Positions 16,978-26,914 of a stretch of DNA of 64,000 bases are shown here, piece by piece (the stretch's first letter is position 1; each line of letters opens with the position of its first letter). Both the position numbers and the translations under genes were made by a program. Location of the stretch: NCBI RefSeq assembly GCF_900186975.1, contig NZ_LT906441.1, forward strand, positions 186,001 through 250,000, written 5' to 3'. The notes below the pieces were generated by a model. That model made no database searches and was not told where the DNA came from. It saw only the letters and a program-made list of their open reading frames with translations. The DNA comes from Cutibacterium granulosum (GTDB taxonomy: Bacteria > Actinomycetota > Actinomycetes > Propionibacteriales > Propionibacteriaceae).

Positions 16978-18645
16978 TCAGCGACTACGCCTGCCACGTC
17001 GACGACGCTGGGAGGGGCGAACCACCGGTGATCCCTTGGCGATGAGGTCGTCCCGTCGGTGGGCGGCGAAGTCGGCCAGCGCGTCGGCCAGGGCAGGCAG
17101 GGTGGGCTCGGAGGCGACGACGTCGACGTGCAGCCCGTGCTCCTCACAGGTCTCGGCAGTACGCGCCCCAATGGCAGCCACCACGGTGTACTTGTGGGGT
17201 TTGCCAGCAATACCGACGAGGTTGCGCACCGTGGTCGAGGAGGTGAAGGCCACGGCGTCGAATTTGCCGGTCTTGATGGCATCACGTGTCTCGGCTGGTG
17301 GTGGGGCAGCTCGCACGGTGCGATAGCCGATGATGTCCTCGACCTCCCAACCCAGGTCGGACAGCTGGGCCGACAGTGATTCGGTGGCGATGTCGGCGCG
17401 CGGCACGAAGACCCGGTTGATGGGGTCCAGAACGTCGTCGAAGGCTGGGAAGACGTCGGCCAGGGCGGCCGTGGACTGTTCCCCCGTGGGGATGAGGTCG
17501 GGACGCACTCCCTGCTTGGTCAAGGCATCCACCGTGGAGTCGAAGATCGCGGCGATGCGCAACCCCGAGTAGGCTCGCGCGTCCAGCCCGATGGCGTCAA
17601 GCTTCTCGGTGACTGCCCGCACCGCATTCGCCGAGGTGAACACGACCCACTCGTAACGTCCCTCGACCAGTCCGCGAATGGCCTTGTCCATCTGCTGCGG
17701 GGTACGCGGCGGTTCCATCGAGATCGTCGGCACGTCGAAGGAGTGGGCCCCGTAGGCCTGCAGCCGGGAGGGCAGGATCGCCGAGTGGTCGCGGGTACGT
17801 GGGATGAGCACCGACCAGCCGAACAGTGGCTTGGACTCGTACCAGTCCAACTCCTCACGTGACGGCCCCTCTGCCACTCGTCCGATGACGACGTGCACCA
17901 TCTCATCGGACTCCACCCGACTGGCCGGAAGCACCTTGGGAAGGGCAGCCAAGGTGGTCGTCGTGGAGACCTGCTCGGTGGTGGCACCGTGGCGAGTGAG
18001 CACAGCCGACTCATCCTGGTCCCGCCCGGACTCGATGGCATGGTCAACGAGCAGCGGGACTTGTCCAGCAGTGACACGGGCGACGATGAGGCCGCGTCGT
18101 GCCCAGGGATGGCCCTCCTCCTGAAAGTCTCGTTTGGCAGCGGTGGGCCCGATGAGCTGAACGTCATGGCCGTGCAGGGTGACACCGGCGTACTCGGGCA
18201 CCGAGGTGAGCGGGGAGATGCCCGGCATGACGTCGACGTCGATGTCGGCCTTGGCCAGGGCAGCTGCCTCCGCGGCAACGTCCCCGTCGAGGAAGGGGTC
18301 TCCGCTCACCAGACGCACGACGTCCAGGCCGCGCCGGGCGGAATCGACGAGCTCAGCGGTGAGATCTGCTTCGGCCTGCTCGTCGAACTCCTCCGCACTG
18401 ATCCCGGCGGGGACGATACGCACCTCGTCGTGCAGGGCGAGGACGTCGGACTCCACCAGATCACGATGTGCCGGGCAGGTGAGCACGATGACCTGCGCAG
18501 CGTTGATGGCCCGCACTGCTGCGATGGTCAACAGGGACGGGTCTCCCGGACCAGTTCCGACGAACTGGACGCGCGGCTGAGACGTGGCCGTCGGACGACT
18601 TTCCGCCCCGGAAGACGCGTCGATCACCGAGGTCGTCTCGCTCAT
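16978..18645 (-). CDS. hemD: SUMT-like / uroporphyrinogen-III synthase fusion (actinobacterial HemD)
   Basis: The 555-residue architecture of the Streptomyces HemD: an N-terminal tetrapyrrole-methylase-like domain (FVGTGPGDPSLLTIAAVRA; MPGISPLTSVPEYAGV) followed by a uroporphyrinogen-III synthase domain (LFGWSVLIPRTRDHS, WVVFTSANAVRAV, VFVPRADIATE, VAFTSSTTVRNLVG). The methylase half is diverged: the usual GGDPFVFGRGxEE is replaced by SGDPFLDGDVAAE, so it may not make precorrin-2. The C terminus is a very basic tail (RRRRGRRSR). A second stand-alone synthase lies at 36398-37135. Start ATG 18645 lies about 40 bases downstream of a TACTAT -10 box. It is separate from the main hem cluster. Confidence 0.9.
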   Translation of the reverse strand: MSETTSVIDASSGAESRPTATSQPRVQFVGTGPGDPSLLTIAAVRAINAAQVIVLTCPAHRDLVESDVLALHDEVRIVPAGISAEEFDEQAEADLTAELVDSARRGLDVVRLVSGDPFLDGDVAAEAAALAKADIDVDVMPGISPLTSVPEYAGVTLHGHDVQLIGPTAAKRDFQEEGHPWARRGLIVARVTAGQVPLLVDHAIESGRDQDESAVLTRHGATTEQVSTTTTLAALPKVLPASRVESDEMVHVVIGRVAEGPSREELDWYESKPLFGWSVLIPRTRDHSAILPSRLQAYGAHSFDVPTISMEPPRTPQQMDKAIRGLVEGRYEWVVFTSANAVRAVTEKLDAIGLDARAYSGLRIAAIFDSTVDALTKQGVRPDLIPTGEQSTAALADVFPAFDDVLDPINRVFVPRADIATESLSAQLSDLGWEVEDIIGYRTVRAAPPPAETRDAIKTGKFDAVAFTSSTTVRNLVGIAGKPHKYTVVAAIGARTAETCEEHGLHVDVVASEPTLPALADALADFAAHRRDDLIAKGSPVVRPSQRRRRGRRSR

Positions 18646-18693
18646 GTGATGTCCCTTCGTCGACCCCTCGTCAAGGACTGATCAACGAGGGTG

Positions 18694-18699
18694 ATAGTA
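18694..18699 (-). promoter_or_regulatory. -10 box of the hemD-fusion promoter
   Basis: TACTAT on the minus strand, with a putative transcript start near 18687 and a leader of about 42 bases to the ATG. The -35 region (ACGACA, 17 bases upstream) is weak. The inverted repeat CCCTCGT / ACGAGGG (18665-18691) overlaps the start region and could be an operator. Confidence 0.45.
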
Positions 18700-18828
18700 T
18701 TTGAGCCCGCCGGGCCTGTCGTGCTGAGCATATTCGCCAGGCGCGTCGAGAGCCACTTGTAGCGCATACGCCCTTCTCAGCCCACGCCCAAGCGCACAAA
18801 GACTCACGTGAGCTGGCGCGGGTACAGC

Positions 18829-18929
18829 CTCACGCAGGTTGCGTGAGCGTACAACAACATCCCCTCGAATCCGCCCACCAAGTTTCCCATGCAGGGAGTG
18901 GCTTGGTGAGGCTATGACGACTCGAGGGG
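18829..18929. other. Structured intergenic region: possible ncRNA or complex terminator
   Basis: Within the 360-base gap between bS22 and the hemD fusion lie two structures. A tight hairpin CTCACGCA-ggt-TGCGTGAG occupies 18829-18847. A three-tier nested hairpin follows: CCCCTCGA (18861-18868) with TCGAGGGG (18922-18929), inside it CACCAAG (18876-18882) with CTTGGTG (18902-18908), and TCCC/GGGA at the tip. On the plus strand the outer stem is followed by TTGTGTTTTGTG. It could terminate bS22 transcription, or be a small RNA of its own. The remaining bases of the gap show no gene. Confidence 0.45.
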
Positions 18930-19006
18930 TTGTGTTTTGTGTGTGACGGCCCGGGATGAGCCCTCTGGATCACCGTCCAGACTGACTCATCCAGCCGCCA
19001 TCAGCA

Positions 19007-19108
19007 TCACTTGCCAGCGCGACGACGCTGGATGCGCGTCTTCTTGAGAAGCTTGCGATGCTTCTTCTTGGCCATACGCTTGCGACGCTTCTTGATGACG
19101 GAACCCAC
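19007..19108 (-). CDS. Small ribosomal subunit protein bS22 (AURKAIP1/COX24 domain)
   Basis: A 33-residue, extremely basic protein beginning [19 protein letters not shown] and ending RRRAGK, the actinobacterial extra ribosomal protein bS22. Start GTG 19108 has GAGAGAGG upstream, and a consensus-like promoter lies about 130 bases further upstream. Too short for most gene callers. Confidence 0.9.
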   Translation of the reverse strand: MGSVIKKRRKRMAKKKHRKLLKKTRIQRRRAGK

Positions 19109-19235
19109 TGTTGACCTCTCTCGACATGGCAGTAGCCGCTGGCACGTCACGCAACCGTGACAGACAGCTGGCGTGACAAGGCGTGATTGCTCGATTCAGT
19201 GCCGCAGCAACGATTCCTCGAGCAGACAATCGCCA

Positions 19236-19264
19236 ATTGTACGGCAAACCGGATCAGTCTCCAA
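19236..19264 (-). promoter_or_regulatory. Promoter of the bS22 gene
   Basis: Minus-strand TTGGAG (19259-19264), a 17-base spacer, then TACAAT (19236-19241), a good housekeeping-sigma promoter. The predicted leader is about 120 bases. Confidence 0.7.
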
Positions 19265-19289
19265 GCTGTCGGCACGGGCACGCGGCCAA

Positions 19290-19381
19290 AGCCACCACTG
19301 ATTTCCCCTGAGGAAACGCCCGCGACGCTGCGCTGAAATTTTCGCCGCACAGGCACCACTGCCTTTTCCTGGGAAAACGCC
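19290..19381. repeat. Two imperfect 30-base repeats, each containing a TTTCC/GGAAA palindrome
   Basis: Copies at about 19291-19320 and 19352-19381 share (G/C)CACCACTG at one end and AAACGCC at the other. The centre of each is palindromic: TTTCC-CCTGA-GGAAA (19302-19316) and TTTTCC-TG-GGAAAA (19364-19377). They lie 61-62 bases apart, upstream of the bS22 promoter and downstream of proC, and look like paired operator sites. Confidence 0.55.
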
Positions 19382-19416
19382 ACATGCGCCCGGCTGCCCC
19401 GTACCCCGTCAATCCG

Positions 19417-21257
<1,841 letters not shown>

Positions 21258-21333
21258 CTAGATGCGCATCAGCGAGGAACCAGCACGTCCCGGATGTCGA
21301 TCAGCTCCCCGGACGTCCCACCAGTACCACCGC

Positions 21334-22263
21334 TCACCGATGCCGGACGACGGAGCGCGACAGCAGCCACAGGTTTGCCGGCCGTTCCACCAGGCGACGA
21401 ATGCCGTATTCGTACCAGTTCGTGCCGTAGGGCAGGTAGACGCGCATCCGTCTGCCGACATCCACCAGACGACGCTGCTCGAGGGGGCGGATGCCGTGGA
21501 GCATCTGGAACTCGACGTCGGTGCGTCCCAAGCTGCTCATCATACGTTCGGTGATCGCCACGAAGACCGGGTCGTGAGTGGCGATGAGGGGCCGCGCCGG
21601 GCTGGTGAGAAGGGTGCGCAGGCAGGACGCCATGCGCAGGTCGATGTCGTGGGGACGGATGAGTGTCACCGACGGTGGACCGGTGTACGACCCCTTGCAC
21701 AGCCGGATCCGTCGACCAGCAGTGATGAGTTCATCGAGCTGGTCGAGGCTGTCGTGTCGAGCGGCCTGCACGACGACCCCGGTGTCGGGGTACTCCTTGA
21801 GCAACCGACGCTGCACCTGCATGGTCGCATCATGATCGCCAGGCCCCTCGTCGTCGATGGTGACGAGGATGCCAGCCTCCTGGGCAGCGCCGATGACGGT
21901 GACAGCGTTGTCGTGAGCCAGGACGGGGTCGACGTCGAGCCCCAGGCCGGTGAGGGCCAGGGAGAGTTCGGCGGTGCCAGTGAGCTCTGGACGAGCCCGG
22001 ATGGCGTTGATGGCGGCCAGGGCCTCGGCAGTGCATGCCGCAGCTTGGTGGCGATCGGTGGCACGGTCGGCCAGGAATCGCACGGAGAAGTTGAGCCCCT
22101 TGAACACCTGATCGGCAGCCACCTCCATCGCCACACCGAGGTTGTCTCCGGCAATGTAGCCGCGCGCCAGTTCTCGTACCGGTGTGGTGGACGACACCCA
22201 CGTCGACACGGCGCTGGTGGTGAGCAGGTCGAAGAAGCGTTCCCGGGAACGGATCGGTGACAT
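21334..22263 (-). CDS. Proline dehydrogenase
   Basis: Single-domain FAD proline dehydrogenase (309 residues), oxidising proline to pyrroline-5-carboxylate. Core barrel motifs: KGLNFSVRFLADRA, ITIDDEG-type strand (VTIDDEGPGDHDAT), RLCKGSY, and the C-terminal substrate loop YLPYGTNWYEYGIRRLVERP that contains the proline-binding arginines. Starts two bases after the stop of the TIM-barrel gene, forming a unit. The P5C dehydrogenase partner is not in the window. It sits next to proC, the opposing biosynthetic enzyme. Confidence 0.92.
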   Translation of the reverse strand: MSPIRSRERFFDLLTTSAVSTWVSSTTPVRELARGYIAGDNLGVAMEVAADQVFKGLNFSVRFLADRATDRHQAAACTAEALAAINAIRARPELTGTAELSLALTGLGLDVDPVLAHDNAVTVIGAAQEAGILVTIDDEGPGDHDATMQVQRRLLKEYPDTGVVVQAARHDSLDQLDELITAGRRIRLCKGSYTGPPSVTLIRPHDIDLRMASCLRTLLTSPARPLIATHDPVFVAITERMMSSLGRTDVEFQMLHGIRPLEQRRLVDVGRRMRVYLPYGTNWYEYGIRRLVERPANLWLLSRSVVRHR

Positions 22264-22265
22264 CG

Positions 22266-23096
22266 TCAGTCCCCATCAGTTCGCGTGGTGCAGGCAAGGG
22301 CGTCGGCAATGGCCTGCCGAGTCTCGACCAGGCTTCGCGACAGGGCGACGCGACGTTCGCGGGGACCGGAGAGTCGTCGGGTGTTGACCTCCAGGACGAC
22401 ATCCCCGCGAAAACCGCCCTGGACGGCTTCACGCACCACCTGCCAGGCATGCTGCCCACCCTGACCGGGCATCAGGTGTTCGTCCCGGAACGAGCCGGAG
22501 CCGTCCGTCAGATGGATGTGGGTGAGGCGCTCCCCCCACCGCTGCACGAGGTCGAGTGCACTGCACTGCGCCGTCGCTGCATGGGAGAGATCCAGGGTGA
22601 GGTGCGAGTAGGACCTCTCGCTGGGGTCCCAGTCGGGTGCGTAGGCGAGGAATCGGCCGACCGGGGTGCGCCACGGGTACATGTTCTCCACGGCGATGCG
22701 CACTCCCGCCGCGACGTTGCGTGGATCGGCCTCCAGACGGGCGACGCCCTCCTCGAACCCTGCGGCGTAGTCACGTTGCCAGCGAAACGGCGGATGCACG
22801 ACGACGGTCCGTGCCCCGAACCGACGGGCTGCCTCACATGCCTTCTCCAGCCGGGGCCAGGGCTGCCCTCCCCACACCGTGGGGGTGACGAGCAGGCATG
22901 GAGCGTGCACCGAGGTGACGGTGATGTCATTGGCCCGGGCGGCCTCCTCGACCCGGTCGATGTCGGCGGAGATTCCGTCAATGCCCACCATGAGTTCGAT
23001 ACCGTCAAATCCCAGATCGGCGGCACATGCGATGCCCTGAACGGTGGATTCGGGGTACACCGACGTCGTCGACAGGGTCACTCGCGGGGTTGACAT
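22266..23096 (-). CDS. Sugar phosphate isomerase/epimerase-like TIM-barrel protein
   Basis: A 276-residue member of the AP-endonuclease-2/xylose-isomerase-like TIM-barrel family. Metal-binding pattern elements are visible: GFDGIELMVG, VHAPCLLVTP, VVVHPPFRW, IAVENMYPW, LTLDLSHAA, THIHLTDGSG, VVLEVNTRR. The start is uncertain: ATG 23096 lies in a duplicated stretch (CCCGCGAGTGACC occurs twice), with alternatives at GTG 23102 and GTG 23078, and none has a strong ribosome-binding site. Substrate unknown. Directly upstream of proline dehydrogenase. Confidence 0.8.
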   Translation of the reverse strand: MSTPRVTLSTTSVYPESTVQGIACAADLGFDGIELMVGIDGISADIDRVEEAARANDITVTSVHAPCLLVTPTVWGGQPWPRLEKACEAARRFGARTVVVHPPFRWQRDYAAGFEEGVARLEADPRNVAAGVRIAVENMYPWRTPVGRFLAYAPDWDPSERSYSHLTLDLSHAATAQCSALDLVQRWGERLTHIHLTDGSGSFRDEHLMPGQGGQHAWQVVREAVQGGFRGDVVLEVNTRRLSGPRERRVALSRSLVETRQAIADALACTTRTDGD

Positions 23097-23302
23097 GGTC
23101 ACTCGCGGGCTCTGGCGCTCTTCATGGACTGCCACGGCCCCAAACTTACCGCGGGACACCCCGTCACCCCCAGTACTCGTAGTGCTTTCGGGGCACTCGC
23201 AGGTGCTTCCGAGGTTCAGGGGTGTTCCCGGGGTCGCGAGGTGCCCCAGCGCCGGGGGTGGTGCTGTCATGCCGCCTGACGCAACCGTGACACCCACGGC
23301 AT

Positions 23303-23329
23303 CTGGCACGTAACTGTCCATTATGCCAG
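23303..23329. promoter_or_regulatory. Inverted repeat in the divergent gap before the VOC-protein gene
   Basis: CTGGCA / TGCCAG separated by 15 A/T-richer bases in the 300-base divergent gap 23097-23396. The spacer holds a CATAAT on the minus strand, so this may be an operator with a leftward promoter. The rest of the gap shows no gene. Confidence 0.35.
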
Positions 23330-23396
23330 AACCACACGATGTCTCGGGCGCAACCCCGGATTTCATCTGCACGTGTCAACAGTCCACAATAAGGGC

Positions 23397-24035
23397 ATGC
23401 ACGTCGACCACCTCATGTTTGCAGCCGGACCAGAAGGCCTCGAGGTCGAGGCTGCCCGAATGGGAGAGAAACTGGGCACCTCGTTCATCAACGGCGGTAT
23501 CCATCCCCGATTCGGCACCCGCAACCGGATCCTGCCACTGGCTGGGCCACGGTACGTCGAGATCGTCGAGGTTCTGGACCATCCCGCTGCCGAGAAGGCC
23601 GTCTTCGGCCAGGCCGTGCGCGCCCGCAGCGAACAGGGCGGTGGCTGGCTCGGATGGGTGGTGTCGGTGCCGGACCTGACCCCCTTCGAGGAACGACTGG
23701 GACGCAAGTCCGCCCCAGGAGCACGTCATTTCCCCGATGGACGCTACCTCGAGTGGCACCAGCTCGGCGTGCGCGGGATCATGACCGACCCCCAGCTTCC
23801 CTACTTCCTTCAGTGGGACTCCAGTCCGGAGCTGCTGCCCAGCGCCTTGTCGGGCACCATCTCGATGCGGACGATCGAGATCAGCGGGTCTCGCAAGCGA
23901 GTCGAGGAATGGCTCGATGAGCCGATTCCCGGCGAGGTCGAGGGCATTGAGTTCAACTTCTCCAGTCCCAACGGTCATCCTGGTATCAGCAGTGTGACCT
24001 TCGACGTTCCCGGCCGTGGCCTGGTGCGCATCTGA
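23397..24035 (+). CDS. VOC superfamily (glyoxalase-like) protein
   Basis: A 212-residue protein with the vicinal-oxygen-chelate glyoxalase_3-like layout: MHVDHLMFAAGPEGL starts the first beta-alpha-beta unit with a metal-type His, then PRYVEIVEVLDH, LGWVVSVPDL, and a second unit later in the protein. Start ATG 23397 fits the family N terminus; CACAAT six bases upstream suggests a leaderless message. An in-frame GTG at 23373 adds eight unrelated residues. Function not predictable. Confidence 0.75.
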   Translation: MHVDHLMFAAGPEGLEVEAARMGEKLGTSFINGGIHPRFGTRNRILPLAGPRYVEIVEVLDHPAAEKAVFGQAVRARSEQGGGWLGWVVSVPDLTPFEERLGRKSAPGARHFPDGRYLEWHQLGVRGIMTDPQLPYFLQWDSSPELLPSALSGTISMRTIEISGSRKRVEEWLDEPIPGEVEGIEFNFSSPNGHPGISSVTFDVPGRGLVRI

Positions 24036-24142
24036 TCCACGTGGTGCGCATGTGACCTCACTGCCTGCCGAACCCCTCGAAAAAATGTCTCACCCTTGGT
24101 CCACACTGGTGATGGCCCGAGAAATGGACGTGAGGAGGCGGC

Positions 24143-25534
24143 GTGGCCAAGAAGAATGCCGACCGGTGGATCTGCACCGAGTGCGGGTGGACGACGAACA
24201 AGTGGGTCGGCCGATGTGGCGAGTGCCAGACCTGGGGTTCGGTCGTCGAACGCGGTACGCCGAAGCTTGAGAACGTCAGCAGCCAGGCCCCTATCTCGGC
24301 AGCGGTACCGATCGGGCAGGTGGGTGAGGAGGCGGCGGATCGTCATCTCACCGGAATCACCGAGTTGGATCGCGTACTGGGCGGTGGCTTGGTACCGGGA
24401 GTCGTCATCCTGCTGGCTGGTGAGCCGGGAGTGGGCAAGTCGACCCTGCTGCTGGACGTTGCAGCGAAGTGGGCCGAGACCGGAAGACGTACCCTATACG
24501 TCACCGGGGAGGAGTCCGCTGCGCAGGTGAGGCTGCGTGCCGGGCGTACCAATTCCCTGTCCGACGAGTTGTACCTTGCCTCCGAGACGGACCTGGGAAC
24601 CGTGCTGGGCCACATCGAACAGACCTCACCGAGCCTGCTGGTGGTGGACTCGGTGCAGACGATCGGCACGACCGAGGCGGATGGCTCCCCCGGCGGGGTC
24701 TCGCAGGTGCGCGAGGTCACTGGAGCGTTGGTGCGCACCGCGAAGCAACGCGGTATGGCGGTCGTCATCGTCGGACACGTCACCAAGGACGGCTCCATCG
24801 CCGGACCGCGCACCATGGAGCACCTGGTGGACGTCGTCCTGAACTTCGAGGGGGATCGACATTCCGGGTTCCGCATGGTCCGCGCGACGAAGAACCGTTA
24901 CGGCCCCTCCGACGAAGTGGGCTGCTTCGAGATGACCGACTCGGGCATCGTCGAGGTTCCCGATCCGTCTGGTCTGTTCACCTCCGACAATGCCGATCCC
25001 CAGCCGGGCACGTGCGTGACGGTGACCGTGGAGGGACGCCGTCCCCTGCTGTCCGAGGTCCAAGCACTGGTGGCCCCGTCCACCTCGGAGCGTTACCCCA
25101 GACGCACCACTCACGGTGTGGACAACGGAAGGGTTGCCATGATCCTCGCCGTCCTGGAGCGCAAGGCCGGGCTGCCACTGAGCAGCCGGGACGTCTACGT
25201 CTCCACTGTGGGTGGTGCCCGAATCAGTGATCCGTCAGCTGATCTCGCCATCGCCGTGGCAGTTGCCTCAGCAACGATCGACCGTAATTTCCCCACTCGC
25301 GTCATTGCCATGGGCGAGGTGGGGCTGGCCGGGGACCTGCGTCGTGTACCAGATCTGGAACGACGTGTCGGTGAGGCTGCACGGTTGGGTTTCGAGCTGG
25401 CAGTCGTGCCACGCAACTCTCGCGCGGCCCACACCAAGATCCCGAAGATGCACGAACTGCACGTCATCGAGGTGTCGACGGTGGCCGAGGCCCTCGGCGT
25501 GCTCGACATGCGTCGGAAAGCAGGTGCACGATGA
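24143..25534 (+). CDS. radA: DNA repair protein RadA
   Basis: RecA-like ATPase that drives branch migration in recombination. The 463-residue protein has the N-terminal zinc finger (CTECGWTTNKWVGRCGEC), Walker [10 protein letters not shown], Walker B LLVVDSVQT, the RadA-specific KNRYG motif (ATKNRYGPSDEVG), and a C-terminal Lon-like domain (GARISDPSADLAIAVA). Start GTG 24143 has GAGGAGG 6 bases upstream. disA follows after 64 bases, a conserved radA-disA pairing in Gram-positives; together they link recombination to c-di-AMP signalling. Confidence 0.96.
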   Translation: MAKKNADRWICTECGWTTNKWVGRCGECQTWGSVVERGTPKLENVSSQAPISAAVPIGQVGEEAADRHLTGITELDRVLGGGLVPGVVILLAGEPGVGKSTLLLDVAAKWAETGRRTLYVTGEESAAQVRLRAGRTNSLSDELYLASETDLGTVLGHIEQTSPSLLVVDSVQTIGTTEADGSPGGVSQVREVTGALVRTAKQRGMAVVIVGHVTKDGSIAGPRTMEHLVDVVLNFEGDRHSGFRMVRATKNRYGPSDEVGCFEMTDSGIVEVPDPSGLFTSDNADPQPGTCVTVTVEGRRPLLSEVQALVAPSTSERYPRRTTHGVDNGRVAMILAVLERKAGLPLSSRDVYVSTVGGARISDPSADLAIAVAVASATIDRNFPTRVIAMGEVGLAGDLRRVPDLERRVGEAARLGFELAVVPRNSRAAHTKIPKMHELHVIEVSTVAEALGVLDMRRKAGAR

Positions 25535-25586
25535 GCAGACGGGGCACACGCGGGGCAGAGAGGTACGTTTCGTCCATCGCGAGAAC

Positions 25587-25592
25587 TAGAGT
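25587..25592 (+). promoter_or_regulatory. -10 box of a leaderless disA promoter
   Basis: TAGAGT followed by 6 bases and then the disA ATG. No ribosome-binding site is present, so disA probably has its own leaderless promoter in addition to any read-through from radA. Confidence 0.55.
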
Positions 25593-25598
25593 CTGGGT

Positions 25599-26732
25599 AT
25601 GAGTGAGTCACAGTCCCCCTGCCCCACTCCCCAGGCGCGCTCCATTCCGAACCGGAGCAGCACCCCGGAGGAATACCAGGCCCGAGTACGTCATCTCATG
25701 GCGATCCTGGCCCCCGGTATGCCGATCCGGGCCGGGTTGGAACGTATCGTTCGGGGGCACACCGGTGCGCTCATCGTCCTGGGAGACTCCGAGAAGGTCT
25801 GGGAGGTCGCCAGCGGAGGCTTCGTGCTGGATGCCCAGCTCACCCCACAGGCTCTGCGGGAACTGTGCAAGATGGATGGCGGGCTCATCCTGTCGGAGGA
25901 TCTGGAGAGGATCAAGGCAGCTGGGGTACATTTCGTACCCGATGGAGACCTTCCGACGATGGAGACCGGGACTCGTCACCGCTCAGCGGACCAGGTGTCC
26001 CAACAGACCGGGGTGCCCGTCGTCGTAGTTTCGGCCTCGATGTCCACGATGGCGATCTTCCTGGAGGGGGAACGCCATCCGATCATGGAGCCCAATCAGC
26101 TGCTTGCCCAGGCGAATCAGGCGCTGGACACCCTTGCCAGCTATCGGGAGCGACTCAGTGTCGCCGCGATGAACCTCTCGATCCTGGAGGTTCGTGACTC
26201 GGTGGCCGTTGACGACGTGGTGCAGGTCGGCAGACGTATCGAGATGTTCCGTCGCATCGACTCCGAGGTACGCAATTACGTCTCGGGGTTGGGGGTCCAG
26301 GGCCGGCTCATCCAGTTGCAGCGCAAGGAGCTCGTCTCCGGGGTGGACGATCTGGCGCGTCTGGTCTCCGACGACTACCGCCCGCGCTATGCCGATCCGT
26401 CGACCTTCAGCATTTCGGCCCTGTCGCAGCTGACCTGGGAGGAACTGGACGACACCCAGCGGATGGCAGAAGCGATCGGCTTCGATCTCACCGTGCACAA
26501 CCTGGGCAGCGGGGTGTCACCACGTGGCCACCGTCAGCTGGCTGCGATCTCGGACCTGTCACCGCGGGCAGCCCAGGCTGTCGTCGATCACTTCGGGACG
26601 CTGCGCAGCATCGTTGCTGCCAGTACCAGCGAACTCAGCCAGATCGCCGGAGTGGGGTCCCAGAGGGCCCGCATCATCCGGGAACAACTGCAGCGGACCC
26701 TGGATGATGAATCCGATCCGCTGAACGGATGA
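25599..26732 (+). CDS. disA: DNA-integrity-scanning diadenylate cyclase DisA
   Basis: Octameric enzyme making c-di-AMP from two ATP, inhibited by branched DNA. The N-terminal DAC domain has GALIVLGD and the ATP-binding GTRHRSAD; a coiled linker follows, and the C-terminal helix-hairpin-helix region contains QIAGVGSQRARIIREQL. In the DGA active-site motif the third position is Gly (MDGGLILS). That is a conservative change but worth noting. Length 377 is slightly above the usual 355-360, due to a short Pro/Ser-rich N-terminal extension. Confidence 0.94.
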   Translation: MSESQSPCPTPQARSIPNRSSTPEEYQARVRHLMAILAPGMPIRAGLERIVRGHTGALIVLGDSEKVWEVASGGFVLDAQLTPQALRELCKMDGGLILSEDLERIKAAGVHFVPDGDLPTMETGTRHRSADQVSQQTGVPVVVVSASMSTMAIFLEGERHPIMEPNQLLAQANQALDTLASYRERLSVAAMNLSILEVRDSVAVDDVVQVGRRIEMFRRIDSEVRNYVSGLGVQGRLIQLQRKELVSGVDDLARLVSDDYRPRYADPSTFSISALSQLTWEELDDTQRMAEAIGFDLTVHNLGSGVSPRGHRQLAAISDLSPRAAQAVVDHFGTLRSIVAASTSELSQIAGVGSQRARIIREQLQRTLDDESDPLNG

Positions 26733-26914
26733 TCACGAGCCGGGGTCATCGTCGTCGAGCCGGGGTCATCGCCAGACACCAGAATCCCGCTGTGCGGGAA
26801 GCGACCGGGCGACGAGGCGGGCCAGCCGAGCCGCGGGAAGGCTGGTGCGTCTCGCCGATGTGGCTCATCCGAACATCGCGCTGTGTCACACCAATCGCTG
26901 GTGGAACGGCAATG

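Noticed and set aside
19147-19383. Minus-strand 78-codon frame between proC and bS22
   Set aside because: Covers the bS22 promoter and the palindromic sites, and lacks recognisable motifs or a translation start signal.
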